A stretch of DNA of 59,955 nucleotides, taken from the NCBI RefSeq assembly GCF_004348415.1, contig NZ_SMKI01000001.1, positions 1 through 59,955 of the forward strand. Direction: 5' to 3'. Source of the DNA: Streptomyces hainanensis (GTDB taxonomy: Bacteria; Actinomycetota; Actinomycetes; Streptomycetales; Streptomycetaceae). The notes beneath the pieces are model-generated. The model worked only from the letters and a program-made list of their open reading frames with translations. It did not search any database and had not been told where the DNA came from. The translations under genes were made by a program, and so were the position numbers. Below, one piece after another: positions 16,855 to 24,847 of the stretch; the stretch's first letter is position 1; each line of letters opens with the position of its first letter.

Positions 16855-17931
16855 GAATGACCAGCGGCGGACCGCTCACGCGGTTGCCGGACGATGGCCG
16901 GGCCCGCTTCGGGACGACGGTACGGCCGCACAAGGCGGCGGGACATCAGCACGACCAGACCCACCGGCCACCGACTCGTCGCGAGCCTCAGGGCGACCTC
17001 TTATCTGGCAGTCGAGCGGCCTGACACCGTGACCGTCCTCGGCGGACGTGCCGTGTATCCCGACCATCGAGGTCACCGCGTTCGTCAGCGGCGTCGAAAA
17101 GGGGCGCTCCTCACTGAGTAGCGCGGGACCCAGGCGACCCGTGTCGAGGTCGCATCACGCCCGGACGATCGACATCGCCCGACGCGACGCCGACGGTGGT
17201 CGCCGAGGTGGACGGGGCGGCGTTGCTCCAGGCGCTCGGAACCGCACACCTTCCTGCGAACCGCATGACCTATCAGGGCAAGCGCCTGGCACCGGATAGG
17301 GCGGATGTTGCTGGCGGAGCCCAGGCCCGGCGTTGCTTTGGCCCCCGCGGGCGGCTCCATGGTCGGACACCGCCTCCAGCTCGCAGAGGAGAAGAACGCC
17401 TCGCCCTGCGAGAACAGAGCCGGTCCCTTGTGCTCCGAGCAGGGGTGCCAGTGGGCCCACGCACAGGTCAAGGGGGTCAGGCGTTCGCCCGCCAACGCGT
17501 GGAGCCCTTCTCCAACCCCCGCCCATACTTTCAGCATATGTAGCGCACTTTCATAGTGTGAGTATCTGCGTGTAAGGTCTTCGTGTTGCAGGTCCTACCG
17601 GAGTCGAATCCGGGAACCGGGAAGCCGACCGAGGAGGGTTGGATGCGCGGCGATGTCGTGGCTACCGCGTGGTCGGCGTGCATCGCTCGGCGCCATCGAC
17701 CGAACCGCCGGACGGGCGGCATCCCATCGGTCGCTCGGGACGCGGCGGCCGAGTTCGGCGAGTGCGCGGAGGTCGCCACCGTGGCGTGCTTCCCGCTCTC
17801 CGACGCGTCGAGGGGTGCGTGCGGTGCCGTCGTCCAGGCGGCAAGGGAGCGGCCGGACGCGTCCATGCCTTCCTACCGCATCAAGACATGCCGGCGACGT
17901 TTGTCGGTACCGAACGACAGGAGCCGATGAC
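16855..17931. other. 1.1-kb stretch without an intact gene
   Basis: Several short open frames occur on both strands but none has a family signature, consistent codon bias over its length and a ribosome binding site together. A 55-codon frame from ATG 16857, overlapping the SDR stop by coupling distance, is preceded by GAGGAGTGAGA and may be the beginning of a decayed gene. An operator-like site sits at 17546-17560. The stretch looks like gene decay within the island. Confidence 0.4.
17546..17560. promoter_or_regulatory. putative operator CACTTTCATAGTGTG
   Basis: An imperfect palindrome whose complement contains CACTATGAAAG, matching the half-site seen at 27271-27307 and 24574. It lies 370 bases ahead of the lactonase gene at 17932, in the only AT-rich part of this gap, and may mark the promoter of the lactonase-SDR-TIM-barrel unit. 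Confidence 0.35.
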
Positions 17932-18789
17932 GTGGCTGTTCGCACGATCTCGACCGGGCACACCTTCCTGGAGAGCCCGCGCTGGCACGACGGGGACCTG
18001 TACGTCTCCGACTTCTTCGTCAACCAGGTGCTGCGCTTCCCAGGTGGCGAGGGCGAACCGGAGGTCGTGGCGACGGTGCCGGGCATGCCCTCCGGTCTCG
18101 GCTTCCTCCCCGACGGCGAGTTGCTCATCGTGTCCATGGGCCGCCAGACCGTCTACCGCAACACCCCGTCCGGCCTCGTGCCCTACGCCGATCTCCGCGG
18201 TCGGGTGCGAGGCAACCTCAACGACATGCTCGTCGACGACGAGGGGCGCTGCTACATCGGCGGCGTCGGCCATTCCAACGGTGACGAGAGCGACTTCGAC
18301 GGCACCTCGCTGCTCGTGGTGCAGCCCGACGGCGAGGTGCACGAGGCGGTCGGGGACCTCAACTTCCCCAACGGCGTTGTCAAGCCGGATGCCGCCAGCC
18401 TGCTCGTGGCCGAGACCTACGCGGGCACGGTGCGCGAGCTGCGGCTGGATGATCGTGGCGTGCCGATCTCCAGCAGCGTATGGGCGCACTGGGGTGCCGA
18501 GATCGACTACTTCGACATCGAGCGCGCGCACGCGGTGCTCGATGTCGAGCCCGACGGCCTCTCGCTCGGGCGGGACGGCACGCTCTGGGTGAGCGACGCC
18601 AACGGACACGGCATCGCCCGGGTCAGGGAGGGCGGCGCCGTCGAGGAGTTCGTCGACACCGGCGACCTGAGCGTGTTCGCGGCGCATGCCGTCGGCCAGC
18701 GCCTGTACCTGTGCTGCTCGCCGCGGAACCGCACGGTCGACTGGAGCACCCTGCGCAGCAGCGAGCTCCGGGTCGCGGACATCTCCTGA
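17932..18789 (+). CDS. SMP-30/gluconolactonase-type lactonase
   Basis: A 285-residue six-bladed beta-propeller of the SMP-30/gluconolaconase/LRE family. The typical opening is present (TFLESPRWHDGDLYVSDFF), whose Glu is a metal ligand, with later ligands in NLNDMLVDDEG and FPNGVV and DPDG-like LGRDGTLWVSDANGHG. Such enzymes open aldonolactones with a divalent metal. GTG 17932 behind ACAGGAG is the likely start, since upstream codons in this frame lack family sequence. It is the first gene of a run lactonase-SDR-TIM barrel, mirrored at 37200-40013 by SDR-lactonase-TIM barrel. Confidence 0.82.
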   Translation: MAVRTISTGHTFLESPRWHDGDLYVSDFFVNQVLRFPGGEGEPEVVATVPGMPSGLGFLPDGELLIVSMGRQTVYRNTPSGLVPYADLRGRVRGNLNDMLVDDEGRCYIGGVGHSNGDESDFDGTSLLVVQPDGEVHEAVGDLNFPNGVVKPDAASLLVAETYAGTVRELRLDDRGVPISSSVWAHWGAEIDYFDIERAHAVLDVEPDGLSLGRDGTLWVSDANGHGIARVREGGAVEEFVDTGDLSVFAAHAVGQRLYLCCSPRNRTVDWSTLRSSELRVADIS

Positions 18790-18836
18790 TCCGCCCGCAC
18801 ACGGACAACCGAAAGCATCGAGAAGGACGAATTCCC

Positions 18837-19646
18837 ATGGTCGGAGTCAGTGAAGGGCCCGTCGCCCTGGTGATCGGCGGCGCGAGCGGGATCGGTGAGG
18901 CGACGATCGACGAGCTGGTGCGGCAGGGCTGGCGTGTGGTCGTGGCCGACCGAGACGTCGAGGGAGCCGAGCGCGTCGCCGCCCGCATCAACGCGTCGGG
19001 AGCGGCGGCCCATTCGGTCGCCGTGGACGTCACCGACACGCCGTCGGTGGAGGCCGCGACGCGCGCCGCCGCGGAGCGCTGGGAACGGCTGGACGCCGTG
19101 ATCCCGTGCGCCGGCATCATCGACCCGTCGCCGTCGGACACGCTTGAGGATGCCGCGCTGCTCCGGATGCTCGACATCCACCTGGTCGGGACCGTTCGCT
19201 GTGTGCGTGCGGCCTTCCCCTATCTGCGCGAGGCCGCCGAGCCGGCGATCGTCGCCGTCTCCTCGGTGGCGGCCCACATCGGCACGCCACACCGCCTCTC
19301 GTACACGGCGGCCAAGGGCGGTATCGAGGCGGTCGTGCGCACCCTGGCGGTGGAATGGGCGCCCTACGGAATCCGGATCAACGCGGTCGCTCCGGGGTGG
19401 GTCAGGACGCCCATGATCGCCCGGGCGATCGGCGAGGGCCGTCTCGACGCCGGGACGCTGGAGAAGCTCAGCCCGTTCGAGCGGTTCGCCGAGCCCGTGG
19501 AGGTCGCGGGGGCGATCGCCTTCCTGGCCTCGCCCGCCGCGAGCTATGTGAGCGGCACCACGCTCCTCGTCGACGGCGCACTCACCGTGCGCGGGCCGTG
19601 GCCGCAGGGGGTCGTGCCACCGCCAGTCCGCGGCCGCGAGAACTGA
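18837..19646 (+). CDS. short-chain dehydrogenase/reductase
   Basis: A 269-residue classical SDR: GGASGIGEATI (cofactor loop), ADRDVEGAERV with Asp for NAD, CAGI in place of NNAG, SSVAAHIG and YTAAKGGIEAVVRTLAVEWAP for the Ser-Tyr-Lys triad, and VSGTTLLVDGAL at the C-terminus. It is 48 bases downstream of the lactonase, in the same unit, and probably makes the lactone or oxidises the keto-deoxy acid. The TIM-barrel gene follows after 24 bases. Confidence 0.87.
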   Translation: MVGVSEGPVALVIGGASGIGEATIDELVRQGWRVVVADRDVEGAERVAARINASGAAAHSVAVDVTDTPSVEAATRAAAERWERLDAVIPCAGIIDPSPSDTLEDAALLRMLDIHLVGTVRCVRAAFPYLREAAEPAIVAVSSVAAHIGTPHRLSYTAAKGGIEAVVRTLAVEWAPYGIRINAVAPGWVRTPMIARAIGEGRLDAGTLEKLSPFERFAEPVEVAGAIAFLASPAASYVSGTTLLVDGALTVRGPWPQGVVPPPVRGREN

Positions 19647-19670
19647 CCAGAGCATCCACAGAGAAAGGTA

Positions 19671-20747
19671 GTGAGGGTGAAGTACTACGGAGTTGTCTAC
19701 GACGTCGGCTTTCGCGTGCTCGGGGAGGATCCGTCGTCGGTCGAACCCTTCGTGCCGGAGGTGGTCCGCAACGACATGCGGATCATCGCCGAGGAACTGC
19801 ACGCCAACGCGGTGCGGATCGAGGGCGAGAACATCGAGCGGCTGCTGATCGCGAGCCGGGCGGCCCTTGACGCGGGACTCGCGATCTTCTTCTCGCCGTG
19901 GAAGATGAACGTCGACCTCGAGACCTCAAAGGAGTACATCGCCGAGGCGGCCGCCGTGGCCGAGCAACTCCGCCAGGACGGCGCGGACATCGTGTTCGTC
20001 ACCAACTGCGAGTACTCGATCTTCTGCGACGGCGTGTACCCCGGCTCGAACATCTTCGAGCGCAGCGCGTGGGCGAAGGGCTTTTTCGAGGGCGGGGCGC
20101 TGCCGCTGACGCCGGAGGGGCTGCACAGCGATCTCGACGCCCCACACCGGCGGCTCAACGAGGCCCTTCGTGAACTCGCCGGCACCGTGCGGGAGTCGTT
20201 CCACGGCCCGGTGACCTACTCCGCCGCGTCGTTCGAAGACGTCGACTGGACCATCTTCGACCTCACAGGACCGAACTTCTACCGTGAGCGCCAGAACGAC
20301 GAGGAGTACCTCGCCGGGCTCGAGTACTACCGCTCTTTCGGCAACCCGGTGACCGTGCCGGAGTTCGGATGCTGCACCTACGTCGGCGCGGCGGACCTGG
20401 GCGCCCGAGGCTGGCGGGTCGTGAAGGACGTACTTCCCGACGGCACCGGTGTGTGGGTGGACGACGTCGTGCCGACGCGCAGCGAGCAGGAACAGGCCGA
20501 CTACATCGAGCGCCAGCTCACCTTCTTCGAGGAGCACGACGTTCACGCGGCGTTCGTGTTCATCTTCTCGCAGATCTCCCGACCTGGCGGCGAAGGGCCG
20601 CGGGACCTCGACCTGGGTTCCTACTCACTCGTGCGGTTCTACCCGCCCGAGGATCCGCGGTCGCTGGGTACCCAGCCGTGGCAGCGCAAGGAGTCCTTTC
20701 ACCGGGTGGCCGAGATGTTCCAGAAGCTGGGCGCCGCGAGCGACTGA
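19671..20747 (+). CDS. TIM-barrel glycosidase-like protein (paralogue 2)
   Basis: A 358-residue cytosolic paralogue without signal peptide. It opens MRVKYYGVVYDVGFRVLGED and keeps HANAVRIEGE. The candidate acid/base is E114 in TNCEYSIFCDGVYPG, the nucleophile E231 in VPEFGCCTYVGA. A third conserved block is DVDWTIFDLTGPNFYRE. It groups with the copy at 38934 (FRVLGE and EFGCC) rather than with copies 1 and 3. GTG 19671 follows AGAAAGG; GTG 19677 is an alternative that would match the MKY start of the others. Being cytosolic and beside a lactonase and SDR, it likely cleaves an imported, perhaps already oxidised, glycoside. Reaction not demonstrated. Confidence 0.7.
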   Translation: MRVKYYGVVYDVGFRVLGEDPSSVEPFVPEVVRNDMRIIAEELHANAVRIEGENIERLLIASRAALDAGLAIFFSPWKMNVDLETSKEYIAEAAAVAEQLRQDGADIVFVTNCEYSIFCDGVYPGSNIFERSAWAKGFFEGGALPLTPEGLHSDLDAPHRRLNEALRELAGTVRESFHGPVTYSAASFEDVDWTIFDLTGPNFYRERQNDEEYLAGLEYYRSFGNPVTVPEFGCCTYVGAADLGARGWRVVKDVLPDGTGVWVDDVVPTRSEQEQADYIERQLTFFEEHDVHAAFVFIFSQISRPGGEGPRDLDLGSYSLVRFYPPEDPRSLGTQPWQRKESFHRVAEMFQKLGAASD

Positions 20748-20760
20748 CGCTCGCAGCACA

Positions 20761-20802
20761 CGTGGAGGGTGGGCCGGGCCCGATCCCGGTCCACCCTCCA
20801 CG
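20761..20802. terminator. bidirectional terminator between convergent TIM-barrel genes
   Basis: A perfect 12-bp inverted repeat, CGTGGAGGGTGG at 20761-20772 and CCACCCTCCACG at 20791-20802, with an 18-base loop. It lies between the stops of two convergent genes and can serve both. Confidence 0.75.
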
Positions 20803-20818
20803 TCACCCACGCCTGGCG

Positions 20819-21868
20819 TTACGACACCGCGATCCGCGCGAGGCCTTCCGCGACGCGGTGGAACGACTCCTTGGGCTCCCACGGCGGCATCTGCCGCGAG
20901 CGTGAGTCCTGTGCGGGATACGTCTTCACGATGGCGAAGTTGACCATGTCGAGGTCGTTCGGCCCCTCGCCGAGCGGATAGGTGGGAAAGGAGAAGACAT
21001 AAACGAACACGCCGTCCACCTTCCCCTTGAGCAGGTCGAGTTGACGCCCGACGTAGTCGGCCTGCTCGCGCTCGCTGCGCGTCGGTGCGACGCCGTTCTC
21101 CCACTGGGCGGTGCCGTCCGCGTTCACGCCCCGCAGGATGGCGAAGCCCCCGTCGCCTTTGACGGCCGCGCCCTCGTAGGCGCAGCAGCCGACCTCCATG
21201 ACGATGAGTTCCTTGCCAGCGCGGCGGTAGGCGTCGAGGGCGCCGACGTACTCCTCCTCGCTCTCACCGCGGCGGTAGTGGTCGATGCCGACGATGTCGA
21301 ACGGCTCCCAGTCGACGAACTCCCACGCGCCGGCCGAGTACGTGACCCGGCCTTTGAAGCTCTTGCGCGTGGTCTCGACGAACCTGCGCAGCGCCGCGTT
21401 GAGCTCAACCGACTTCTGGACGAGCTCCTCGCTCGGGTCGGAGTGCGCCCCGCCGAAGGAGAACTGGCCGCCCAGCCACGCGCCGCGATCCATGTAGGAG
21501 TCGCCGGGGAAGATGCCGTTGGCGAAGAAGGAGATCTCGCATCCGGTCACGAACACGATGTCGACGCCCTCGTCGCGCAGCTTCTCGGCGACGACTGCCG
21601 CCTCGCCGAGGTAGGCGTCGATCTCGTCGAGGCCCGTATCGATCAACCACGGGTTGAAGAAGACCTTCAGCCCGGCGGCGTGCGCCAGGCGAGACGCTGT
21701 CTCGAGCCGATCGAGCTTCTCGCCCTCGATCCGCACCGTGTTCGCGTGCAGGTCGCTCGCGATGACCTGCATGTCGTGCGCGACGAGAGCCGGGTCGAAC
21801 GACTCGACCGACAGTTGGTCCGGGACGAATCGAAGACCGACATCGTAGGCGACACCGTAGTGCTTCAT
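20819..21868 (-). CDS. TIM-barrel glycosidase-like protein (paralogue 3)
   Basis: A 349-residue cytosolic paralogue, the only island gene of this family on the minus strand. It opens MKHYGVAYDVGLRFVPD, like paralogue 1 without the signal. E111 in TGCEISFFANGIFPGDSY and E225 in VMEVGCCAYEG are the candidate catalytic pair; the residue after the nucleophile Glu is Val instead of Phe. VDWEPFDIVGIDHYR replaces the NFYRE block. ATG follows GAGGAGAG. It diverges from the dehydratase gene, with two ACTATTTG words in the shared intergenic region, so both may be controlled together. Confidence 0.7.
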   Translation of the reverse strand: MKHYGVAYDVGLRFVPDQLSVESFDPALVAHDMQVIASDLHANTVRIEGEKLDRLETASRLAHAAGLKVFFNPWLIDTGLDEIDAYLGEAAVVAEKLRDEGVDIVFVTGCEISFFANGIFPGDSYMDRGAWLGGQFSFGGAHSDPSEELVQKSVELNAALRRFVETTRKSFKGRVTYSAGAWEFVDWEPFDIVGIDHYRRGESEEEYVGALDAYRRAGKELIVMEVGCCAYEGAAVKGDGGFAILRGVNADGTAQWENGVAPTRSEREQADYVGRQLDLLKGKVDGVFVYVFSFPTYPLGEGPNDLDMVNFAIVKTYPAQDSRSRQMPPWEPKESFHRVAEGLARIAVS

Positions 21869-21905
21869 CGCGTTCTCTCCTCGTTGAGCGATGGCGTCAA
21901 TGATC

Positions 21906-21933
21906 ACTATTTGAAGCAGCACTCGACTATTTG
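21906..21933. promoter_or_regulatory. direct repeat ACTATTTG x2, putative operator between divergent genes
   Basis: ACTATTTG occurs exactly at 21906-21913 and again at 21926-21933, 20 bases apart, two helical turns. It sits in the 115-base gap between the divergent TIM-barrel (minus) and dehydratase (plus) genes and matches the first part of the CTATTTGAAAT word found elsewhere in the island. This arrangement suits cooperative binding by a dimeric regulator. Confidence 0.5.
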
Positions 21934-21983
21934 TCAATGCTGCTGGTAGGTTGAGGGCGTGACATGGGTGATGGGCTGGGTGT

Positions 21984-23141
21984 ATGACTCACAGTGACAG
22001 GAAGGTGGCGACTCGCGCCGTCGAGCGTGCGGATTGCCGCGTGGCGTTCGCCGAGATCGCGGTCTGCTCGCTCGAGCTCCCGGCGCCGGTACGTCTCGGT
22101 GACTCGATCTATCCCACTCGCGACTACGTCGTCCTGCGGCTTGTCGACGGCGAGGGCACGGAGGGCTTCGCTTTCGGATACTCGCGGGGCACACCCCTCG
22201 CGGCCACTCTCGAGTCGATCCTCGGCTCCGTGGTCGGAACACGGGCCGGTGCCCGGGCGGGAACGGTCCAGCGGATCCTGTCCGCGAGCCCGGCGGTGCG
22301 GCCGTTGCTCGTCCGCGCGGTGAGTCTCGCCGACATCGCGCTCTGGGATCTCACCGCGAAGTCCGTCGGCGCCCCGCTCGTCGAACTGCTCGGCGCGACG
22401 CGCGACCGAGTGCCGGTGATGCCGGTCGCCGGATACTTCCGCGACGTCCGTGGTGATGACGCCGTCATCGAGGAGATCGCGGAGTTGGAGCGGCGCGGCC
22501 ACCGCCAGATCAAGCTCATGGTCGGTGCCGTGGGCTCTCCGCAGGCGATCGCGTTTCTCGGCCGTGCCCGTGAGGCGCTCGCGTCGGAGACCCGGCTGGC
22601 GGTTGACGCCCACTACTCCCTCTCGACCGTGCCCGAGGCCGTCCGCACCGCCCGGGCGCTCGAGGATGCCGGGGTCACCCTGCTCGAGGACCCGTTCGTG
22701 CCCACCGAGTGGCGCAAGCTCCGCGAACTGCGCCGGGGATCGCGGATCGAGTTGGCCGCCGGTGAGGACGTCGTCGATCCGGTGCAGTACCTCGACCTCC
22801 TGGAGAGCGTCTCGGTCCTCCGGGTCGACCCGACGACGTGCGGCGGTGTTCGCGCGGCGCTCAGCGGGATCGAGGCGGCGAGCCATCGTGGGGTCGAGGT
22901 CATCCCGCACGTGTTCACCGCCATCGCCGCACAACTGGCCGGCGCCTTCCCGATCGTCACCAGCGTCGAACACATCTCGGTGGCGAGCGGATCGGACCCG
23001 ATCGACCGCTACTTCGACGGCGAGCTCGCGATCGAGGCGGGCGAGGTGGTCGTGGACCGCAGACCCGGTGTCGGCATCCATCTGGACTGGGAGCGGCTGC
23101 GCCGCGAGGCCGTCTCCGTCGTCCGAATCGACGCGGCATGA
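21984..23141 (+). CDS. enolase-superfamily (mandelate racemase-type) sugar acid dehydratase
   Basis: A 385-residue member of the mandelate racemase/muconate lactonising enzyme group. The metal ligands are D208 (AVDAHYS), E235 (LLEDPF) and E261 (AAGED). The K-x-K position reads K177-L-M179, so only the first Lys is kept. H309 in VIPHVF would be the His general acid/base of the mandelate racemase subgroup. This points to dehydration or epimerisation of an acid sugar, most likely an aldonate made by the lactonases. The altered second Lys may change stereospecificity. It is followed after 22 bases by a VOC gene and then by IclR. Confidence 0.85.
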   Translation: MTHSDRKVATRAVERADCRVAFAEIAVCSLELPAPVRLGDSIYPTRDYVVLRLVDGEGTEGFAFGYSRGTPLAATLESILGSVVGTRAGARAGTVQRILSASPAVRPLLVRAVSLADIALWDLTAKSVGAPLVELLGATRDRVPVMPVAGYFRDVRGDDAVIEEIAELERRGHRQIKLMVGAVGSPQAIAFLGRAREALASETRLAVDAHYSLSTVPEAVRTARALEDAGVTLLEDPFVPTEWRKLRELRRGSRIELAAGEDVVDPVQYLDLLESVSVLRVDPTTCGGVRAALSGIEAASHRGVEVIPHVFTAIAAQLAGAFPIVTSVEHISVASGSDPIDRYFDGELAIEAGEVVVDRRPGVGIHLDWERLRREAVSVVRIDAA

Positions 23142-23163
23142 GCCGCGAAGGGGGAGCAGCGTC

Positions 23164-23700
23164 ATGAGTTCACCGGTTTTCCGCCACTGCGGGCTCACCG
23201 TGTCCGACATCGACCGGTCGCTCATGTTCTGGCGCGACGCCCTGGGGCTCGAACTCGTCGCTCGGCAGTCGCAGGACCGTGGCTACATCGAGGTCATCAC
23301 GCAGGAGCCCGGCGCGCACGTGCACCAGGCGCACCTGCGGTTCCCCGGCAGCGACGACTTCATCGAACTGCTGCAGTACGTCACCCCGCGGGGCGAACCC
23401 AGGAAACTGCTGCCGCGCGACCCGGGTGGCGGCCACGTGGCGGTGACCTGCGACGACCTGCCGGCGCTGCTCGCCCGGCTCGAAGCGGCCGGCGGCCGGC
23501 GGTTCGCCGACCCCGTCGCACTCGATCACGGCATCAACGCCGGCGCCCTCGTGGTCTACCTCCGCGACCTCGACGAGCACATCGTGGAGCTCGTGCAGCC
23601 CCCGCGCCCGCGGGCCGAACCGGATCACGGCGGGAGGAAAGCCGCGACCGGCTCTCCATCCGACCCGGCGGAGCCGGAAGCCGTCCGCGATGTCAAATGA
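23164..23700 (+). CDS. VOC-superfamily (glyoxalase/bleomycin-resistance-like) protein
   Basis: A 178-residue VOC protein. Two beta-alpha-beta-beta-beta modules are visible: FRHCGLTVSDIDRSLMFWRDALGLELV and GGHVAVTCDDLPALLARLEAAG, ending VVYLRDLDEHIVELVQ. Metal ligands are expected at the first His, FIEL Glu, the HVAV His and the final VEL Glu, all present. VOC enzymes include isomerases, epimerases, lyases and dioxygenases. A disordered, charged tail (~145-178) follows. Its paralogue at 31137 shares the VSDIDRS/VTDIERS start, so both may act on related intermediates. Confidence 0.8.
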   Translation: MSSPVFRHCGLTVSDIDRSLMFWRDALGLELVARQSQDRGYIEVITQEPGAHVHQAHLRFPGSDDFIELLQYVTPRGEPRKLLPRDPGGGHVAVTCDDLPALLARLEAAGGRRFADPVALDHGINAGALVVYLRDLDEHIVELVQPPRPRAEPDHGGRKAATGSPSDPAEPEAVRDVK

Positions 23701-23716
23701 TGAACGCTACATTTGA
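23693..23716. promoter_or_regulatory. palindrome TCAAAT-N12-ATTTGA over the IclR start
   Basis: A perfect inverted repeat, TCAAAT at 23693-23698 and ATTTGA at 23711-23716, just ahead of the preferred IclR start at 23721. The half-sites match the ATTTGAAAT-like words elsewhere in the island, which links the regulator to those sites and suggests autorepression. Confidence 0.5.
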
Positions 23717-23720
23717 GAGT

Positions 23721-24485
23721 ATGAGTGAACGAGGGGCGATCGACGAGCCACGGAGTCAGACTCGGATCCAGTCCGTCAGCCGGGCGGTCGGGCTGTTGCT
23801 GGCGATCGCCGAGAGCCCGGACGGCGAGACCGCGAAGCAACTCGCCGATCGGGCCGGACTGTCGCTGGCCACGACCTACCACCTCCTGACGACCCTGTGG
23901 GCCGAGGGCATGCTGACCAAGGACGAGTCACGCGTGTTCCGCCTCGGGCCGAAGGCCATGGTCATCGCCGACGCCTACCAACGGCTCACCTGGGTGCCGG
24001 CCGAGTACCGCACGGCCCTGCACTCGGTGGCGCGCAAGACGGGTGAGGCCGTGTACCTGGGTGTCTGGCGCAACGGCGGGGTGCAGGTGATCGACAAGGT
24101 CGAGGGGGCCCACGCGGTGCGGGTCGTCGGCCTGGACGTCGGGTTCACCGAGGACGTGCACGCCCGCGCGAGCGGCAAGCTCCTGCTCGCGTTCGCGCCG
24201 GACGAGCTCAGGACCGCGATTCTCAACCGGTCCCGCCTCCGGCCGGTGACCGCGCACACGATCACGAAGAAGTCCGACCTGCTCGCCGAGTTCGCGACCA
24301 TCCGCGAGACGGGCCTCGCGTACGACCGCGAGGAGTTCCAGATCGGGGTCAAGTGCGTCAGCGTCCCGTTGTGGCGTGCGGGCGAGGTCGCGGCATGCCT
24401 CACCGCGTCGGCGCCCAGCCAGCGGTTCGACGCCACCAAGGACGCGGTGATCGCGGCGTTGCGTGAGGCCGCCTCGTCCGTCTAG
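23721..24485 (+). CDS. IclR-family transcriptional regulator
   Basis: A 254-residue IclR protein. N-terminal winged helix ~15-75 (RIQSVSRAVGLLLAIAE, then KQLADRAGLSLATTYHLLTTLWAEGML); C-terminal effector domain ~85-250 with HARASGKLLLAF, YDREEFQIGVKCVSVPL and ASAPSQRF, all family hallmarks. IclR proteins bind palindromes as dimers or tetramers and respond to small carboxylic acids. ATG 23721 was chosen because the earlier ATGs at 23697 and 23700 overlap the palindrome and the preceding stop. It is the best candidate for control of the island. Confidence 0.9.
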   Translation: MSERGAIDEPRSQTRIQSVSRAVGLLLAIAESPDGETAKQLADRAGLSLATTYHLLTTLWAEGMLTKDESRVFRLGPKAMVIADAYQRLTWVPAEYRTALHSVARKTGEAVYLGVWRNGGVQVIDKVEGAHAVRVVGLDVGFTEDVHARASGKLLLAFAPDELRTAILNRSRLRPVTAHTITKKSDLLAEFATIRETGLAYDREEFQIGVKCVSVPLWRAGEVAACLTASAPSQRFDATKDAVIAALREAASSV

Positions 24486-24512
24486 CGCACGCGAGCGCCC
24501 CGCATCAGCCGC

Positions 24513-24534
24513 GGTCCCCGCCATCGGCGGGGCC
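24513..24534 (+). terminator. terminator after the IclR gene
   Basis: GG-T-CCCCGCC, loop ATC, GGCGGGGCC: a compact G+C-rich hairpin 28 bases after the IclR stop. Confidence 0.6.
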
Positions 24535-24573
24535 GGGGTGCCTGTGCCCTTTCGGTCGACGGCCAGCATCGAC

Positions 24574-24606
24574 AATATGAAATGCACTATCGCTATCTTT
24601 TCTTCC
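24574..24606 (+). promoter_or_regulatory. putative operator/promoter of the GH2 gene
   Basis: AATATGAAAT (24574-24583) is followed by ATCGCTATC, and an ATGAA word followed within a few bases by ATCGCTATC is also found upstream of the binding-protein gene at 35451-35466. The TATC words may be -10 elements with the operator over the -35 region. The following ~240 bases to the start are leader without a convincing gene. Confidence 0.4.
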
Positions 24607-24847
24607 GAGGTAGGCTGTCGGCGCTGGTGGTGATCGTGCGCCATGCGCGGTGGTGAGCGGTGCCGAGCCGACGTGCCCGCGTGACCTCCGTCGCAGTCCT
24701 CGCGTCGTCGACCACCGGCCACCGCGTCGAACCGATGAGTTCGACGCGGCCTCTCGAAGCCGACCGTGTGGCGTCAACCAGGGAATCGCGTGACCAGAGC
24801 GTCGCTTGGCCGCGCCTGCTCGCGCGGCAGGAAGGAGCGCGTGGGGC

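Noticed and set aside
13572-21868. Reading the TIM-barrel genes as abortive-infection defence genes because of the CRISPR neighbourhood
   Set aside because: Their gene partners are catabolic, one copy carries an export signal, and paired Glu residues fit glycosidases; no defence partner domain is present.
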